This document shows, piece by piece, positions 11,424 to 23,490 of a DNA stretch of 64,000 bases; the first letter of the stretch is position 1; every line of letters begins with the position of its first letter. The stretch is from Luffa acutangula. Its lineage: Eukaryota; Streptophyta; Magnoliopsida; Cucurbitales; Cucurbitaceae. Position numbers and translations under genes: made by a program. The notes beneath the pieces are model-generated. The model saw only the letters and a program-made list of their open reading frames with translations. It searched no databases and had not been told where the DNA came from. Where the stretch lies: NCBI GenBank assembly GCA_036850905.1, contig CM072089.1:14827001-14891000 (forward strand), given 5' to 3'.

Positions 11424-14105
11424 TCATTTGCACCTAACAGGTTTATTTCTCATAGGTAAATCTACCAAGTTCCACATTTTATTCATAATTAAAGAATTTA
11501 ATTCACTTTTAATTGTTTCTTTCCAGAAACTAGAACCTACTGATTTTAACGTCTCTTGGTAGGTTTTAGGATCCTCATCTATTAGAAACATGCATGCAAA
11601 ATGATCGTCTATTTTACCTGAGTTTTCAACAAGAAAAACAATTAAAAAGTCCGATCCGAAATTTTTCTCAATTCTTTTCCTCTTACTTCTTCTAGGTTCA
11701 GATTCATGCATAACATTAGAAGTAGATGGGGGACAAACAGACACCTGACTAGATCATGAGATATTATTTGACTAGCCTTAATCATAGGAAAATGTGTTTG
11801 AAAAAATCAGCATCTCTATATTCACAAATTGAATTATCATTTAAACACATAAACCTATATAGGCAACATTATTCTGAGTATACCCAATAAACAGACAATC
11901 AAAGGTTTTAGATCCTACCGTAGGTCTCTTGAATTATCATATATGAAACTTTAGCTAAACACCCTCATACCTTCAGATAGCTCAGGTTCGGTGAATATTC
12001 TTTCCAAAGCTCCGTATGGTGTCTTATCTAGTCTTTTGTGAGCAACCCTATTAAGAATGAAACAAACAGAAAACACAGTTTCTCCCCACATACTATTAGG
12101 CGATCCATAACTTAATAACATAGCACTCATCATTTTCTTTAATGACCTATTCTTACGTTCAGGTATGTCATTTTGTTGAGGGGAATATGGTGCAATACTT
12201 TCATGGATAATATCATTTAATTCACAAAACTCCTTGAGAGACTTATCACTATATTCACCTCCCCTATCGGATCTTAACCTTTTAATCTTTCTATCTAGTT
12301 GGTTTTCTAGATCTGTTTGTATTTCCTAAACATGCTACTAGCTTCATCTTTTGATTTCAAGAGATATATTTTCGTGTATCTGGAGAACTCGTCGACAAAA
12401 GATATATAATAGTTCTTACCACCTTTGCTAGTAGTGGTTTTTAAATCAGCGCTAGATCAGAGACCTTTGCTAGTAGTGGTTTTTAAATCAGCGCTAGATC
12501 AGAGTGAACTAAGTTCAGTACTCTAGTCGTTCAGCTTAAAAGGTTTTTTAGCAAATTTTGCCTCTACACATAAAAAACATCTACTATTTTCAAGTGTCTC
12601 AAATACATTAAGAATATGCAATTTTTTAAGCCTTTAAATGATGCAATATTCATGTGACCTAGTCTACCATGTCATACATCAATAGATTCAACAATATAAG
12701 CAGAACGAGACATATTTTCCTTCATTTCAGCAGAAATAGAGACAGTATTTAAAAAAAATAGACCATCAGCTAAATACCCCTTACCAACAAAGTCACCATT
12801 TTTAGTGATGACAACCTTGTCAGCTTCAAACACAATTTTAAGTCCTACCCTATTCAACAAACTTCCAGACACCAAATTCCTATGCAACGAAGGGACATAC
12901 AACACATCATTCAGAGATAAAGTTTTTCCAGAAGTAAGTTTTAGGAGAACTTTCCCTTTCCCAAGTACTCCAGCTGTGGCTGAATTCCCCATGTATACGC
13001 ATTCGTTGTCCATAGTGTCCTGGAATTCGTGGAATAGGATTCGGTTTGAGCAGAAGTGTCTTGAAGCACCAATGTCTAGAATCCAGTCAAATTTGTTTTT
13101 CACCAAGTTAGCCTCCACCACCACTGCATCAACGATGTTGTTTGCTTCAACAATGTTGGCTTGTGCACCAGCAGGCTCCCGATCTGGTTTCCCTTTCCTC
13201 TGGTTACACTGATAGGATTTATATCCCAATTTTTCGCAGACATAACATATCAACTTGGACTTTTCCTTCTCTATTTTCTTGCTAGGAGACTTGAATTGAT
13301 GGTTCTTCTTCTGCGAGGATTTATCTTTATTTTGATTTTTAAACCTGTCTTTCGATGCAGCAGAAGATTCAACTAGGTTAGCATTAATTGAATTAAAAGA
13401 TTGAGAATGCAGTTTATCTTTTTGCCTGTTGGCTTCTTCAGTGCACATGTGGCAGATCAACTCTTGTAACGTGAGGTCTTTCTTCTTGTGTTTTAAATGG
13501 TTGCGGTAGTCACTCCAAGAAGAAGGAAATTTTTCTAGCAGCACATTTGCCTGCAGAATCTCGCACATCTTCATGCCCTTGGTCAGAATATTTGCCACCA
13601 GATTCTCGTATTCGTGGACTTGGTCCATGATTGGTTTTTCATCCACCATTTGAAACTGCAACCACTTACCGACCACGTACTTCTTTCTGTCTGCATCATC
13701 ACCACCATATCTGGACTCCAGAGTGTCCCATATTACCTTAGAATATTTGTGAACCACGAATAGATCGAATATCGAGTCATTCATATGATTGAGAAGATGA
13801 TCGCGAACCGTCTTGTTGTCTTTCTCGAACTTTTCTAGATCAATGTCAACCCTACCCTTTGATTTTTTAGGAACAGTTTGAACCTCCTTAGAACTGTGAG
13901 GATCAGGTTGGACCTTCTTAGATTTATCAAGATCAATGGAAAATTTTGCTTTTGATTTCTCTGTACAATTGGTGGTGAGAATATAGTCGACCTCCAATTG
14001 TTCAAAGAAAATGAACAACTTTTGAGACCAACGATGGTAGTTAGAACCATCCAGTGGCTCTAATTTGGATAGATCTAGAAGCACCTTCCCGAATTTGATA
14101 GACAT
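11424..14105 (-). pseudogene. Decayed Ty1/copia retrotransposon, gag to start of RT
   Basis: The gag ORF (14105-12672, 477 aa) has a UBN2 domain (MSIKFGKVLLDLSKLEPLDG, then YHRWSQKLF). Its zinc knuckle reads CYVCEKLGYKSYQC, where the usual His is Tyr. Protease follows (WILDIGASRHFC). Then pre-integrase and integrase fragments with many stops (12660-11950; RYTKIYLLKSKDEASSMF, NSMWGETVFSVCFILNRVAH). A last frame (11744-11424) holds the linker before RT (EPRRSKRKRIEKNFGSDFL, FWKETIKSELNSL). RT, RNase H and a proper 3' LTR are missing. Dead by several stops and truncation. Confidence 0.92.
12421..12504 (-). repeat. Exact 42-bp tandem duplication in the copia integrase region
   Basis: Units 12421-12462 and 12463-12504 are identical (ACCTTTGCTAGTAGTGGTTT onward). 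42 bp is 14 codons. Confidence 0.95.
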
Positions 14106-14750
14106 CTTAAATTGCTTTCAACTTGTTAGCTGTAATATGAAAATAATTGTTGTGTCGTGGATGAAAACCAATGCCTTGAAAGCAATTTCAACACGACCAT
14201 GGTGCTAAATCATCTACGTCGGTTGCTCCCCAAGGTTAACACAACACCCTCCTCGTTCATGCACTCGAGAGAGAAGGATTGAAATCAAAGAAAGGGTAGG
14301 AAGATCAAATGAAGAATGAATGATCTTCCATTCTACTCAGCATGGTTTTTATAGGGGTGGGCCTAACCAACTTAAGCGTAACAAAAGCTATTGGGTGAAG
14401 GTATGGGCGCCACGTTTCATGGACTAATTCTTCGATAAATGAGGGGCCGCCACATGTCTGCTAGACCAATTCAAAGGTTGACTTGTTTAAATGATAAAAA
14501 ATAGAAAATGTTTTTTTGTCCAAAAAGGTAAAACCACTTCATACCCCAAGTGACCAACTGATGGCATGTGCATGTAATAAGAAGTCATTAGTACCACCCC
14601 TTTACTACTTTTACAAGAGTAAGGAAAAGTGATTGTATAAAAACACTTTTCCCAACTCTAAATATTTCCATGTGGAACAAACCAACTAAGGGCCAAAAGC
14701 CCAAGTCATTCCCAATAGGATAATCATTTACATCATACCTAGATAAGACA
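14106..14750 (-). repeat. Probable 5' LTR and leader of the copia element
   Basis: On the minus strand it opens TGTCTTATCTAGGTATGATG near 14750 and has CCTATAAAAACC, TATA-like, near 14350. A weak match of about 25 bp to its start lies near 11360-11390, beside the truncated end. No canonical tRNA-Met primer site was seen, so the LTR end is not fixed. Confidence 0.5.
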
Positions 14751-15249
14751 TTCTTTTAGAATATAAGTGATTTTGACAATAGCAAAACTCAAAGATGTCC
14801 TAAATTTTAAATTTAGAGGCAAAATACATCTTGTTGGAATCCTATCAATTGTTTTTCAAACCCAGAAGCATCTCGGAAAAATCAACAAAAAAAAAATGGG
14901 GAAGTCTAATTTTTGTTTCAACTTTCAAACAAACTCGTGGACAAAAGTACAATTCCCTACTCTTTCTAAAACTTTCTCTCTCTAAGAATGACTCGTTTGT
15001 GTCTATCTTGTCTCTCTAAAAGACTTTATCTCTCTAGAATAAGAAAATTGGAGTTGCATTGCATTAATTCGAGATTAAAACAAGTTCAACTTAGCAAGAA
15101 GAAAAATAAAGATGAAAAAAGCTCCTAGATTACAAGTGGAGGAAATGGATAGAAGGAGAAAAAAAAAAGTGGAGAGAAGGTAAAAAAAAATGTCATGTGA
15201 TCTAAAAAAAAATTAATATAAAATAATAAAATTTGCTCACCTCGACATG

Positions 15250-15410
15250 CCACTTCATTTTTTCGTTAGTCAACTAACGCTCAAATTAACTCATGGACCA
15301 TTTAAAACTATTTTCCAAACCTCAAGGAATAAAATGTATCTTTTGAAACATCGAGAACCAAATAGACACCAATTCTCAAATCTCATAGACCAAAAATGTA
15401 TTTTTCCCTA
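15250..15410. repeat. Single arm of a fold-back MULE-family element
   Basis: CGTTAGTCAACTAACG, ACTCATGGACCATTTAAAAC and CCAAAAATGTATTTTTCCC match the arm pattern of the 2866-3841 family. The left partner near 14820 is weak. Confidence 0.45.
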
Positions 15411-16039
15411 AACTTAATTGTGATTGACAAGTTGACAACCATAACAATGAGTTGCCCTAAGGATGGAGCAATTAGCCTTAGCCCCATTGAATTCATGTGC
15501 TTAGACTATTCTTATTAGTGAACCTTCTTTCTTTAGGGAAAATTGTGAGAAGTCTGTCTTTCTCACCTCGTTACCATTGAACTTTCAGCATGGAAGGAGT
15601 CCCCTGCTCCTGACCAAAAGAATCAATAAACCATTTGCAAGCAGCACCTTCGCAAGCGATGGAATGCACCACTCCATTTTTGGATTCTAGGACAATGCTT
15701 AAACGAGAGCACCCCTATCTTTCTCGATTCTAATCGGACCAGGGAGTTATCCATTTTGATTTCGATTCTAATTCATAGGTATCGACAAATTCTAATGCAG
15801 AACAGTAGAGAACAACATGCCAGTAGACCTCTTCCATGGTGACAAGTTATGAACAATTGTGAACCAAAGTTTTGAAAGAACTATTTTTAAAACGACAATA
15901 GATATGCCACAAAATGGTTTGAAGATTAAACTTTAGTGTATAATTTGCATACATGATATTACACTTTACATTTTCATTGGATGCCATGTTTGAATAAACA
16001 TCAACTGTGAACTTGTTATTTTAAACTCTTTTGTGTCAA
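15411..16039. other. Intergenic, no gene seen
   Basis: Less AT-rich at 15540-15800 and may include relic coding sequence, but no frame is open or recognisable. Confidence 0.4.
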
Positions 16040-16461
16040 TTTGAACTAATAGATGACTTCTAAATAAAGTTGTTTGGTAGATAACTTAACCCACATTACA
16101 TGTTTACAACCACAACATAATTTATGACCTTTTACAGTTAACATTTCAAGTGGATAAAGGTATAAAAAGCCTAGTACCCTAAATGGTTTGAAATGGGGAA
16201 CAGCAGCCCCAATTTGATCAAAAACAATTATACATTCATAGAGAAAATAACACACTCCTAAAATACACTAAACAAATTTTCCCCTCTAATACTGAGTTCA
16301 GTTGCAAATTACATCTCTGATTTTAATAACTGTTGAGAAAGAGATCAGCCAAAAGGTTAGAACAACCACAGACCTTGGGACTGGAAACATGTTAGTCATA
16401 GCGAGCAATATCGAGGCTCGCTCTCAACATCCCCATGAGATTTTGTAGAGCAGGCAGCTGC
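16040..16461 (-). other. Probable 3' untranslated region and 3' flank of the LHW-type gene
   Basis: This follows the TGA stop at 16464-16462. There are no open frames of note. The DNA becomes AT-rich toward 16050. No canonical AATAAA is obvious, so the polyadenylation site is not placed. Confidence 0.35.
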
Positions 16462-19400
16462 TCACTGCAAGCTACCAGGCCTGCCAGTTGCAGGGATCGG
16501 GGTCGACTGAGGGAAGGAGTTGTGAACAATCATATGGCTGTTATCTATCGGGTTTGTCATCGATACATTGTTGCCTTTCAGCGTCTGCTCCAACAGATGA
16601 ACGAGCGACATGAAGATCTCCATTCGAGTCACATCTCTGTTAGCCTGTAAATATAAAGAAAATTGCTCAGTAACACAGATATAGCTGTTTATCTACAAGG
16701 TTCTCTCTCTTTATCTTTTGTTTTTAGTAAAAAAGGAATAGATTAGCTTTGTTAACTTAAAACGCAATACATAAAAGAAAACATGCTAAGCCCTCATGCT
16801 GCAACCAAGGAGTTGGCGTTGCAGCTTCTGACTACCACGATACCGAGACCAGGTTCGTGACTTACCTCAACAGCAAACCGCGCCCATATCTTGTCGTCCC
16901 GCGCCTCCATCACTCCTTTCAGTATGGTCAAGCCCATTCCACGGATCAAATCAGCTATTTCCAAAAAGAAACCCCTCTCTTCACAAAGCATCTGCCATAG
17001 AAGGAGCATGAGAATGTCAATATAAACTATACAAATAATAGATTTCATTTACTTCAAAATTATTAAATGTCAATCACTGCATAAAAAATAGAAGGAAATG
17101 CTTATATAAAGATTATACACAACTGGAGAGTTTCAACATTACAGATAGTTTAAATGGAAGCCGTACCTCCACAAGCATCTGACGTGGCGGATTCAAATCC
17201 TCGACTATGATAGGGCAGACCATAGTTTGTGAACCAACCTCAAACGCCCACGTTGCCCCACCCTCGAAGTTGTCTTTTAGAAAGAGTCCACCTTCTTTGC
17301 TGATGATCTGCAACAAGCCAAGGAAACAAAGCTCTCAACTCTTAATATTTTATGAAATCAAACGAATGATTACTCAAGGAACCATGATTACAAGCTCTCA
17401 ACACTCTACACTAGAGAAATGTCAAAACACTTCTAGGTATCTAGGCCATGGGAATAAGTCTCACAGAGAAAACCGAAAAATAATATAGGAAGATAAATAG
17501 GACACAATGAATAATTCGTATACCTTAGACTCTCCAGTCTGTTTTAACTTGTCTGCATGCTTTGTGACACTTTGCAGGAAAAGCATGTGCTTGACGGTTT
17601 TTTCAAGTAATGCATCTATGCTACACTGTTAAAAGAAATTGACACAAAAAAAAAAATTGTCAGTTCATTAAAATCAAAGATATGCAAGAAGAGGAAAGTA
17701 AGATGTATGTATGTAAAAGGAATTACTTTTGCTCCATTTGGGACAATCTCCCGCAACTCCTTTACGCGATCTTGTATCATCTGGCGATCCTTGGGCCTTG
17801 GTCTAGGGTTCTCTCCAGGTTTAAGCCTTTTGCGACTCGATTTGTTCACTTCATCAGGCCTCTTGGAATAGGCTGTTGACACACTACTGTCACGCTTCAA
17901 ATTATCTCCCTGTTCAACCCATGAACTGATTTGAGATCCATATACTGAACTTTGAGAACAATTTGCCATATCGTTTTGTCTACAACCAGATCTGAAAGAA
18001 CTATTATCTAGGGTCCCTACTTCACCACCCAGAGACTTGGGGATGCCAAAAACTCCCCTCTGTATGTGATTGGATGCATTTGGCTGTCCATAAACCGAGC
18101 TACTCAGACCAGAGGAGCTACTGATTTTAGTCAATGTTGTCCTACAAGAAGTGCTATCATCTGAACTCTGCTTGATGGCAGAGTGACCTCTGGAGACTAC
18201 AGCATCTAAAAGTTGGTCAGAGGCTGTCATGGAATTCATTCCAGATTCTGAGATCTTTCTACACGTAGAAGAGATGTTCGAGCTCAAGCCAGCCTCAAGC
18301 GCATTCATTATCTGAGATGCATCAGAATTCTGCCTGCCTTCATTATGCACATTCTCAGATGAACTATCCCAATTTCCAGTGAGTAGTTTATTCTTATACT
18401 CCACACCTAGAATATCAAACAAGTCATCACCTGAAGAGGGTAGAGCACAAGTTTGTTCGTTTTTTATATGCAGGAGTTTTGGGCTCTCAAATCCACTGAA
18501 ATGGCTCGTGTAATCATTCGCAAGACCAGGCATGTACTCATTCAAGGACATAGCACTTTCCAGTTGAGCCCATGTAGAATTAAGAGCTTCAAATAAATCG
18601 TTATCTCTATTTGACTCTGGAGATAGCTTCACTTGAGAACTCTCCGCAGCTGCCATAATTGCTTTTTCACTGGAGTTCTCTAGTGACAGTTGAACAGTTG
18701 TAACTGAATGATCTACCCCACCAGATTTAGAAACCTCCTCGACCTTGGACTCAAGAGTATTTTGTACCTCTATTCCACCCCGCTCACCCCTATAAGCACT
18801 TTTGTCAGTTGCTCTCTGGTCATTAGAAATAGAGACTGGAACTGAAAATGCCTTTGAACCACTATTTTTCTTTTCCTTTGACTGTCTGCTTTCAACTAAT
18901 GGATGATTGGTAGTCACAGAACTATTTTCATTATCAATTATTCTGCCACCATGTGCCACCAGTTGAGACAGGTTAAAACTATTTGATGGATTATAACAGT
19001 TATAAACATCCTGCTGAACACTGACAGAAGAAACATTCTGATTTCCGACTAATTTCAGGCTGCTATGGCCAGCAGTTGATGGAAAGACACTAGATTGGGA
19101 GTTGTGAAAAGAACTAGAAGAAGCCTGCTGGTGAAACCGTGCCTCAGGGTTTGGGAGAATCACTTCAGCTCTGACACGTCCATACTCCAAACTGTCCCTT
19201 GAATGGAGATTTGGCTTCATCGCTTGAGTAACTTTTGGTAGACCAAGATTTTGATGAGGCATAGCCAATGTTTGGGTCAGGTGTGGATTTTGTGGTGTTG
19301 AAGAAGCAGCAAGATGATTAGACCGAATCTCTCGTAACAGCAAATTAGAAGGCTGACCAGACCTAGAAGCTAGCAATGAATGGTCTTGCAGGTTGCGATT

Positions 19401-21745
19401 GTCATCCATCAACAAGGGTTTAATCACATTGCAATTTCGAGAAGGGTCTAGTCCAGTTGTTCCTAAAGTCACAGGCACGCCTATTTTCTCAACTGGGTCT
19501 TTCCCATCATAATTCTCAGAGAGAAGAGCACCAGGCACCGACCCTAAATTTAGTATCAAACTCTTCACTTCATTTACAAACATCAAGTTCTCCATTATCT
19601 GAAGAAACAATTAGAGAACATCAGTAAAGAAACTTGGAAGTGTGACGAGGTTAGACAGAAAATCATTAGAATGATACTAGATGAAATAAAAAGACTTCAA
19701 TAATTCTCAGAATATTAGAACCATGTACACCCTTGTATAAATTTGAAGTTGCGTAGCATGAGTATTAGTAAAGGTTCTACTCACAGCAAAGGACGAGCCC
19801 AGTTGTACAACTCCATGAGGAAGAACAGGAATAACTGCAATGGTCTGCAAACGAGATACAAAAGTTGTTCATGGAACTAGAGGAAACAATTTTATTTACA
19901 GGGAATGGATGTAGGAAAATCTATCAAACCTGCATGCCAGCGAGAAATTGTTGATGCAACTCATTAAGAACCTGAAAGCAATACCAAAAGAATTTACGAT
20001 CAATGCAAAAAATTTCATCTGTTTTCCTCATGAACCTTTCACATCAACCATGGAAATTTATGAAGATATAAGAAACATGACCAAAGAAAATTTTAGCAGC
20101 TATATTATATCAAAAGAGTCCAGGACAGGAAATAGTCTCCAAATGATGGAACCACGAAAACGTGGAATCAACAAGAATCCCATTTCTGTAGTACCATGAA
20201 TTTTCAAATTGATGTGGTAAAAGAACGTTTTATTCACAATTATCAAGGATACTCATGTTTCCAACAACTTTATGAACAGCAAATGATGCCGCAAAACATT
20301 GGATACATACCTCTGGTGGATGGGCATCTCTGGTGTAATTGCTTGACAGAATCCACTGATGGTTTCCTGTAAATGCAGCTCGTCCGACAATCCTGAAAAT
20401 GAAAAATGTGCGTAGCATGCTCAGTTAAAATAAGTATCGAAAAGAAGAGTAACAGAGGATCATTGAGATCTGGAAGTTGCTTACCCTTCACCTACTAGAC
20501 TAATCTGTTTATTCAACATCATTAGTGAATAAAGTTTGTCCTCCGCATGATTTGCCTGTTGCATGGAGGAACTTTGGGAATATCCCCAACATCCTTCCCA
20601 CTCCCCAAGGGGTAATTTGGAACTCCCACTTCCAGAAGACTCAAAGCTGGGCAAGAGTTGGTAATGGCATTCTTCCCAAATCAGGAGCCTGCAAGTCCAA
20701 AAAAACTCACAATCAATTTCAAAGAAAACAATTACTGCAGTAAACTGATTCCCAAGATTCCAACAGAAAAGAAGCAATATAGTATCTTTCTTGCCTCAGT
20801 GAAGCATTAAGAAAAGAATAAAAGGAAAAAAAAAATGAAAACCTATATGTTGCCAAAAAATTAAAAGACAAAAGTCCTGCTTCAACAATGTGGGTAGGCA
20901 ACCAAGCAACTTAAGAGAAAATTTTCCATTTCCAAAAGAAAAGGAGAAAAAAATAGTCAAAGGATCTGAAAACATCAACTTTTAACTCTATTCTGTCAGC
21001 AGCCAAATCTGAATGCTGTGCAAGCAAGTCATCAGCATATTACTCAAAGACCTGCTGGCCTAAAAAAGCAAAAGTTTACTCCACAAAGCAAGAAATCAGA
21101 AAAAGAAAAACAAACAAAGAACCTAAAGCCAAAGGCCGCTAATCTCCAAAGAAAACCGCCCAAAAACAACAGAAATGAAAATTTAAAAAATCTACTTCCC
21201 AAGAGATTCTCCAGAACAAAGTAGAATCCATCCAAAACATCAGCTAAAAAAAGGAATAAAGACGTAAGAAAAAGGTTGCCAATAAAGAGAAAATGATGTA
21301 GCAGTCAGTGACAACCGAACAAGGACACCTATGTAACAATCTGCTTCAACCAATCATGTGGATCTTAGCTACTTAATGACCGTTCTACTTCAAGACTACA
21401 CACAAGCTATGTAAAAACATAAATCCAAAACTAATTAATGAACTTCCCACTTTAAAGGGTTCAAAGATAATGCCTCTCAGGGTACTTTCTCAGTTTCTTT
21501 CTTCTTCTCCTTCTTTCTAGATTGAACTAAACACCAACGACACAACGAAACCCAGATCCCATCATTCTTTTTCTCTGAAGGGAAATTCCACTGCTTCGAA
21601 GAAAAATCAGAAAGATGGGATTTCATGGGGTTGAAGAGAATGAATCTTACTTGGTATTTTGGCAACCGATCTTCCAGAACACAGCATAAGACCACTGATT
21701 CGAACCGCAAAGAGCCTTGAGCACCTCTTTAAGCAAAAACCCCAT
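16462..21745 (-). CDS. LHW: LONESOME HIGHWAY-type atypical bHLH transcription factor, 10 coding exons
   Basis: Nuclear transcription factor. In Arabidopsis LHW pairs with TMO5-class bHLH proteins to drive vascular cell divisions in the root (family knowledge). Exons read on the minus strand, all GT-AG and in phase: 21745-21651, 20688-20485, 20392-20311, 19971-19930, 19844-19785, 19598-17727, 17625-17524, 17307-17167, 16991-16866, 16644-16462, giving about 968 aa. Residues 1-~190 form the bHLH-MYC_N/GAF-like domain (NQWSYAVFWKIGCQN, RAAFTGNHQWIL, PHGVVQLGSS). A long Ser/Asn-rich middle follows, with SSVYGSQISSWVEQ near residue 715. The bHLH spans the exon 6/7 junction (about 750-815; RPRPKDRQMIQDRVKELRE). 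Exons 8-9 look like the C-terminal ACT-like dimerisation domain (GGATWAFEVG, IWARFAVE). The basic region lacks the His-Glu-Arg E-box triad. The protein is clearly longer than Arabidopsis LHW (about 650 aa, from memory) because of exon 6. Start: first in-frame ATG after an in-frame TAA near 21853; family proteins begin MG(F/V)LL. An LHW-like paralogue is the main alternative. Confidence 0.93.
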
Positions 21746-22440
21746 GGCTACAGAAACAGGGCTCGAACCCAATCTCTTGTTATTCTCAAAACTTCGAAAT
21801 TTTCTTCCAAATCCGACACAAACATGCACGAAACAGTAGAGAACAAGAAGTTAAAATGCTCAAGCGCCGGAGAGACCGTACATTTCCCAAGCTATTTCAG
21901 ATTTCCCCATTCGAAATTTCTAACTTCCTCGGCACGATCCTCTCCCCGCCTGCTTCGTTCTCAAACCACCGCTCCTCTTCCTTTCTGGGTCAAGATTTCC
22001 CACAATTTTTCTCCGGCAAGCCATGCTCCGGCGAGCCGAAAGCTTGAGAAAAAGAGGACGAAAGGGTGTAGTGGGAGTGAAACAGAGCAGGACCAGCGAA
22101 AAGCGCTTTCTTCCGAAGCACCTACACTATCCCACAGACCTGAATCTTGTAGACTGCCATGATCTGCTCCATTTCTGAGCCCCAGAGAGGTAAAAAAAAA
22201 GTGGGAATCGAACTCCGAGCAGAACAGGGAAGTGGGTCGTTTGAGAATCGGCGAGCAAGTGAGTGTCGTTGATTCTTTTTTTCAGTGAGATGAGATGAAA
22301 ATGGGTTTGTTCTTTGGATTTGGAAGTGTGCTTGTTTTGTTGTTTCTTCTTTCTCTTTCGCTTTGGCTCTGCAAATTTTCTCTCGTAATCACTCTGTGAG
22401 AAAAGCTCAGCAGGTGCGGTGAAGTCCGCCATAAAAAGAA
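21746..22440 (-). promoter_or_regulatory. Probable 5' leader of the LHW-type gene
   Basis: This is the stretch directly upstream of the start codon on the minus strand. The frame of the main ORF is closed by TAA near 21853, so the protein cannot extend into it. It is less AT-rich than the flanks and holds a short upstream ORF (21860-21883) and an open frame beginning near 22432. The transcription start is not visible; a leader intron cannot be excluded. Confidence 0.5.
21860..21883 (-). other. Short upstream ORF (7 codons plus stop) in the LHW leader
   Basis: ATG at 21883-21881 reads MYGLSGA and stops with TGA at 21862-21860, about 115 bases before the main ATG. It lies just upstream of the in-frame TAA of the main frame. 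A uORF here could reduce translation of the main protein. This is inference from position only; no conservation can be checked. Confidence 0.35.
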
Positions 22441-22609
22441 CACAAGGAGAAAAAGTGAGTTTCCCAAAAGGGGCTCGGATTTCCGATTATTTACACAAAT
22501 GTACCACTATGGCTTTTTTTTAATATTATTTGTCAAAATTACAATTTTAACCCATACAAATGGATGTCCATTTGGTTCTCTTTTTTCCTCAAATGAATTA
22601 GAAAACTAT

Positions 22610-22649
22610 TCTCATCCAAAAAAAAAAACAAAAAAAAAATCTCATCCAA
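22610..22649. repeat. Poly(A) micro-insertion flanked by 10-bp direct repeat
   Basis: TCTCATCCAA at 22610-22619 and 22640-22649 surrounds an A-run with one C. Confidence 0.8.
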
Positions 22650-23129
22650 TAATTTATCTATTTAGTCTATCATCTTCAAATGTTATTTTTTTTAATTTTT
22701 GAAGAAAAAAATGTTAACTTCTTGCTATAGTTAGAAATCTTAAGATCAAAACTTTTTCGCTTCATCTGCATAAAATTTATTCGACCTGACATGACATAAC
22801 TAGATAAAAACAAGTCAAGCAAACTAAAAATTTTAGTTTGAAATACGATTCATCCACTACCCATATGGTTAAATTATACTTTTGTCTCTTTTTTTCTTTT
22901 CTACGAAGGCATATCTTTTGTCTTTCATCTTTATTTTTATCTATCTAACCTCACATCATCACCCTGATTAACACAACAAATCTACTATATGAACATTCAA
23001 CTAATAACGATAACATAACAAAATAAACACTTACAAGAATCAAAATCGAAACGTGAAAAAGACTCGTAAACAAGTGAGTTCAGGGACTAAATTTATAATT
23101 TAGATATCGAGAATTTATTTAGATAAATT

Positions 23130-23490
23130 TGTCGGTATCGAGAGGTGGAGGAGTAGAGGGGGAAATTGTCGTTGGGGGAGGCCGCTGGAGGTTCAGAAGT
23201 GAGGACAGGTGGTGGGACGTGGTTGGGCTGTGATGTAGTGCGGGTTGCTGTCGCGGTGACGTCAGATACTAGATTGCCCTTACCTTTTCAGTTTAATTAC
23301 CCTTTATGTCCCCTCCCCAAAAAAAAAAAAAAAAAAAAAAAAAAAACTATTTTCTTTTTCTTTTTATTTTTTCTTCTTTTTTATTTTATTTTATTTTATC
23401 ATGCAACCTCACTTTGTTTACTTTATTGATTTCGAGAAAGAAAAACAGAGGCAACCCAAAAAAAAAAAAAAAAAATGAGGCACGTGTCAC
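23130..23490 (-). promoter_or_regulatory. GC-rich promoter-like island upstream of the LHW-type gene
   Basis: A stretch of about 170 bases (23130-23300) is much richer in G and C than its surroundings. It contains the palindrome TGACGTCA at 23257-23264, a bZIP/TGA-type site. A G-box CACGTG lies at 23481-23486. It is 1.4-1.7 kb upstream of the start codon. A long A-run (about 23320-23346) and T-rich DNA separate the two motifs. A distal promoter or enhancer for the gene, or for an unseen divergent transcript, is plausible but unproven. Confidence 0.3.

Noticed and set aside
12805..13376. Plus-strand frames at 12805-13212 and 13161-13376
   Set aside because: Antisense to the copia gag/protease ORF.
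21651..21829. In-frame N-terminal extension of LHW to 21829
   Set aside because: The upstream codon is GTG, not ATG, and an in-frame TAA lies just beyond; the family starts at MG(F/V)LL.
22127..22432. 101-aa minus-strand frame upstream of LHW
   Set aside because: Low-complexity Lys-rich, no family recognised, and separated from the LHW frame by stops. Treated as leader.
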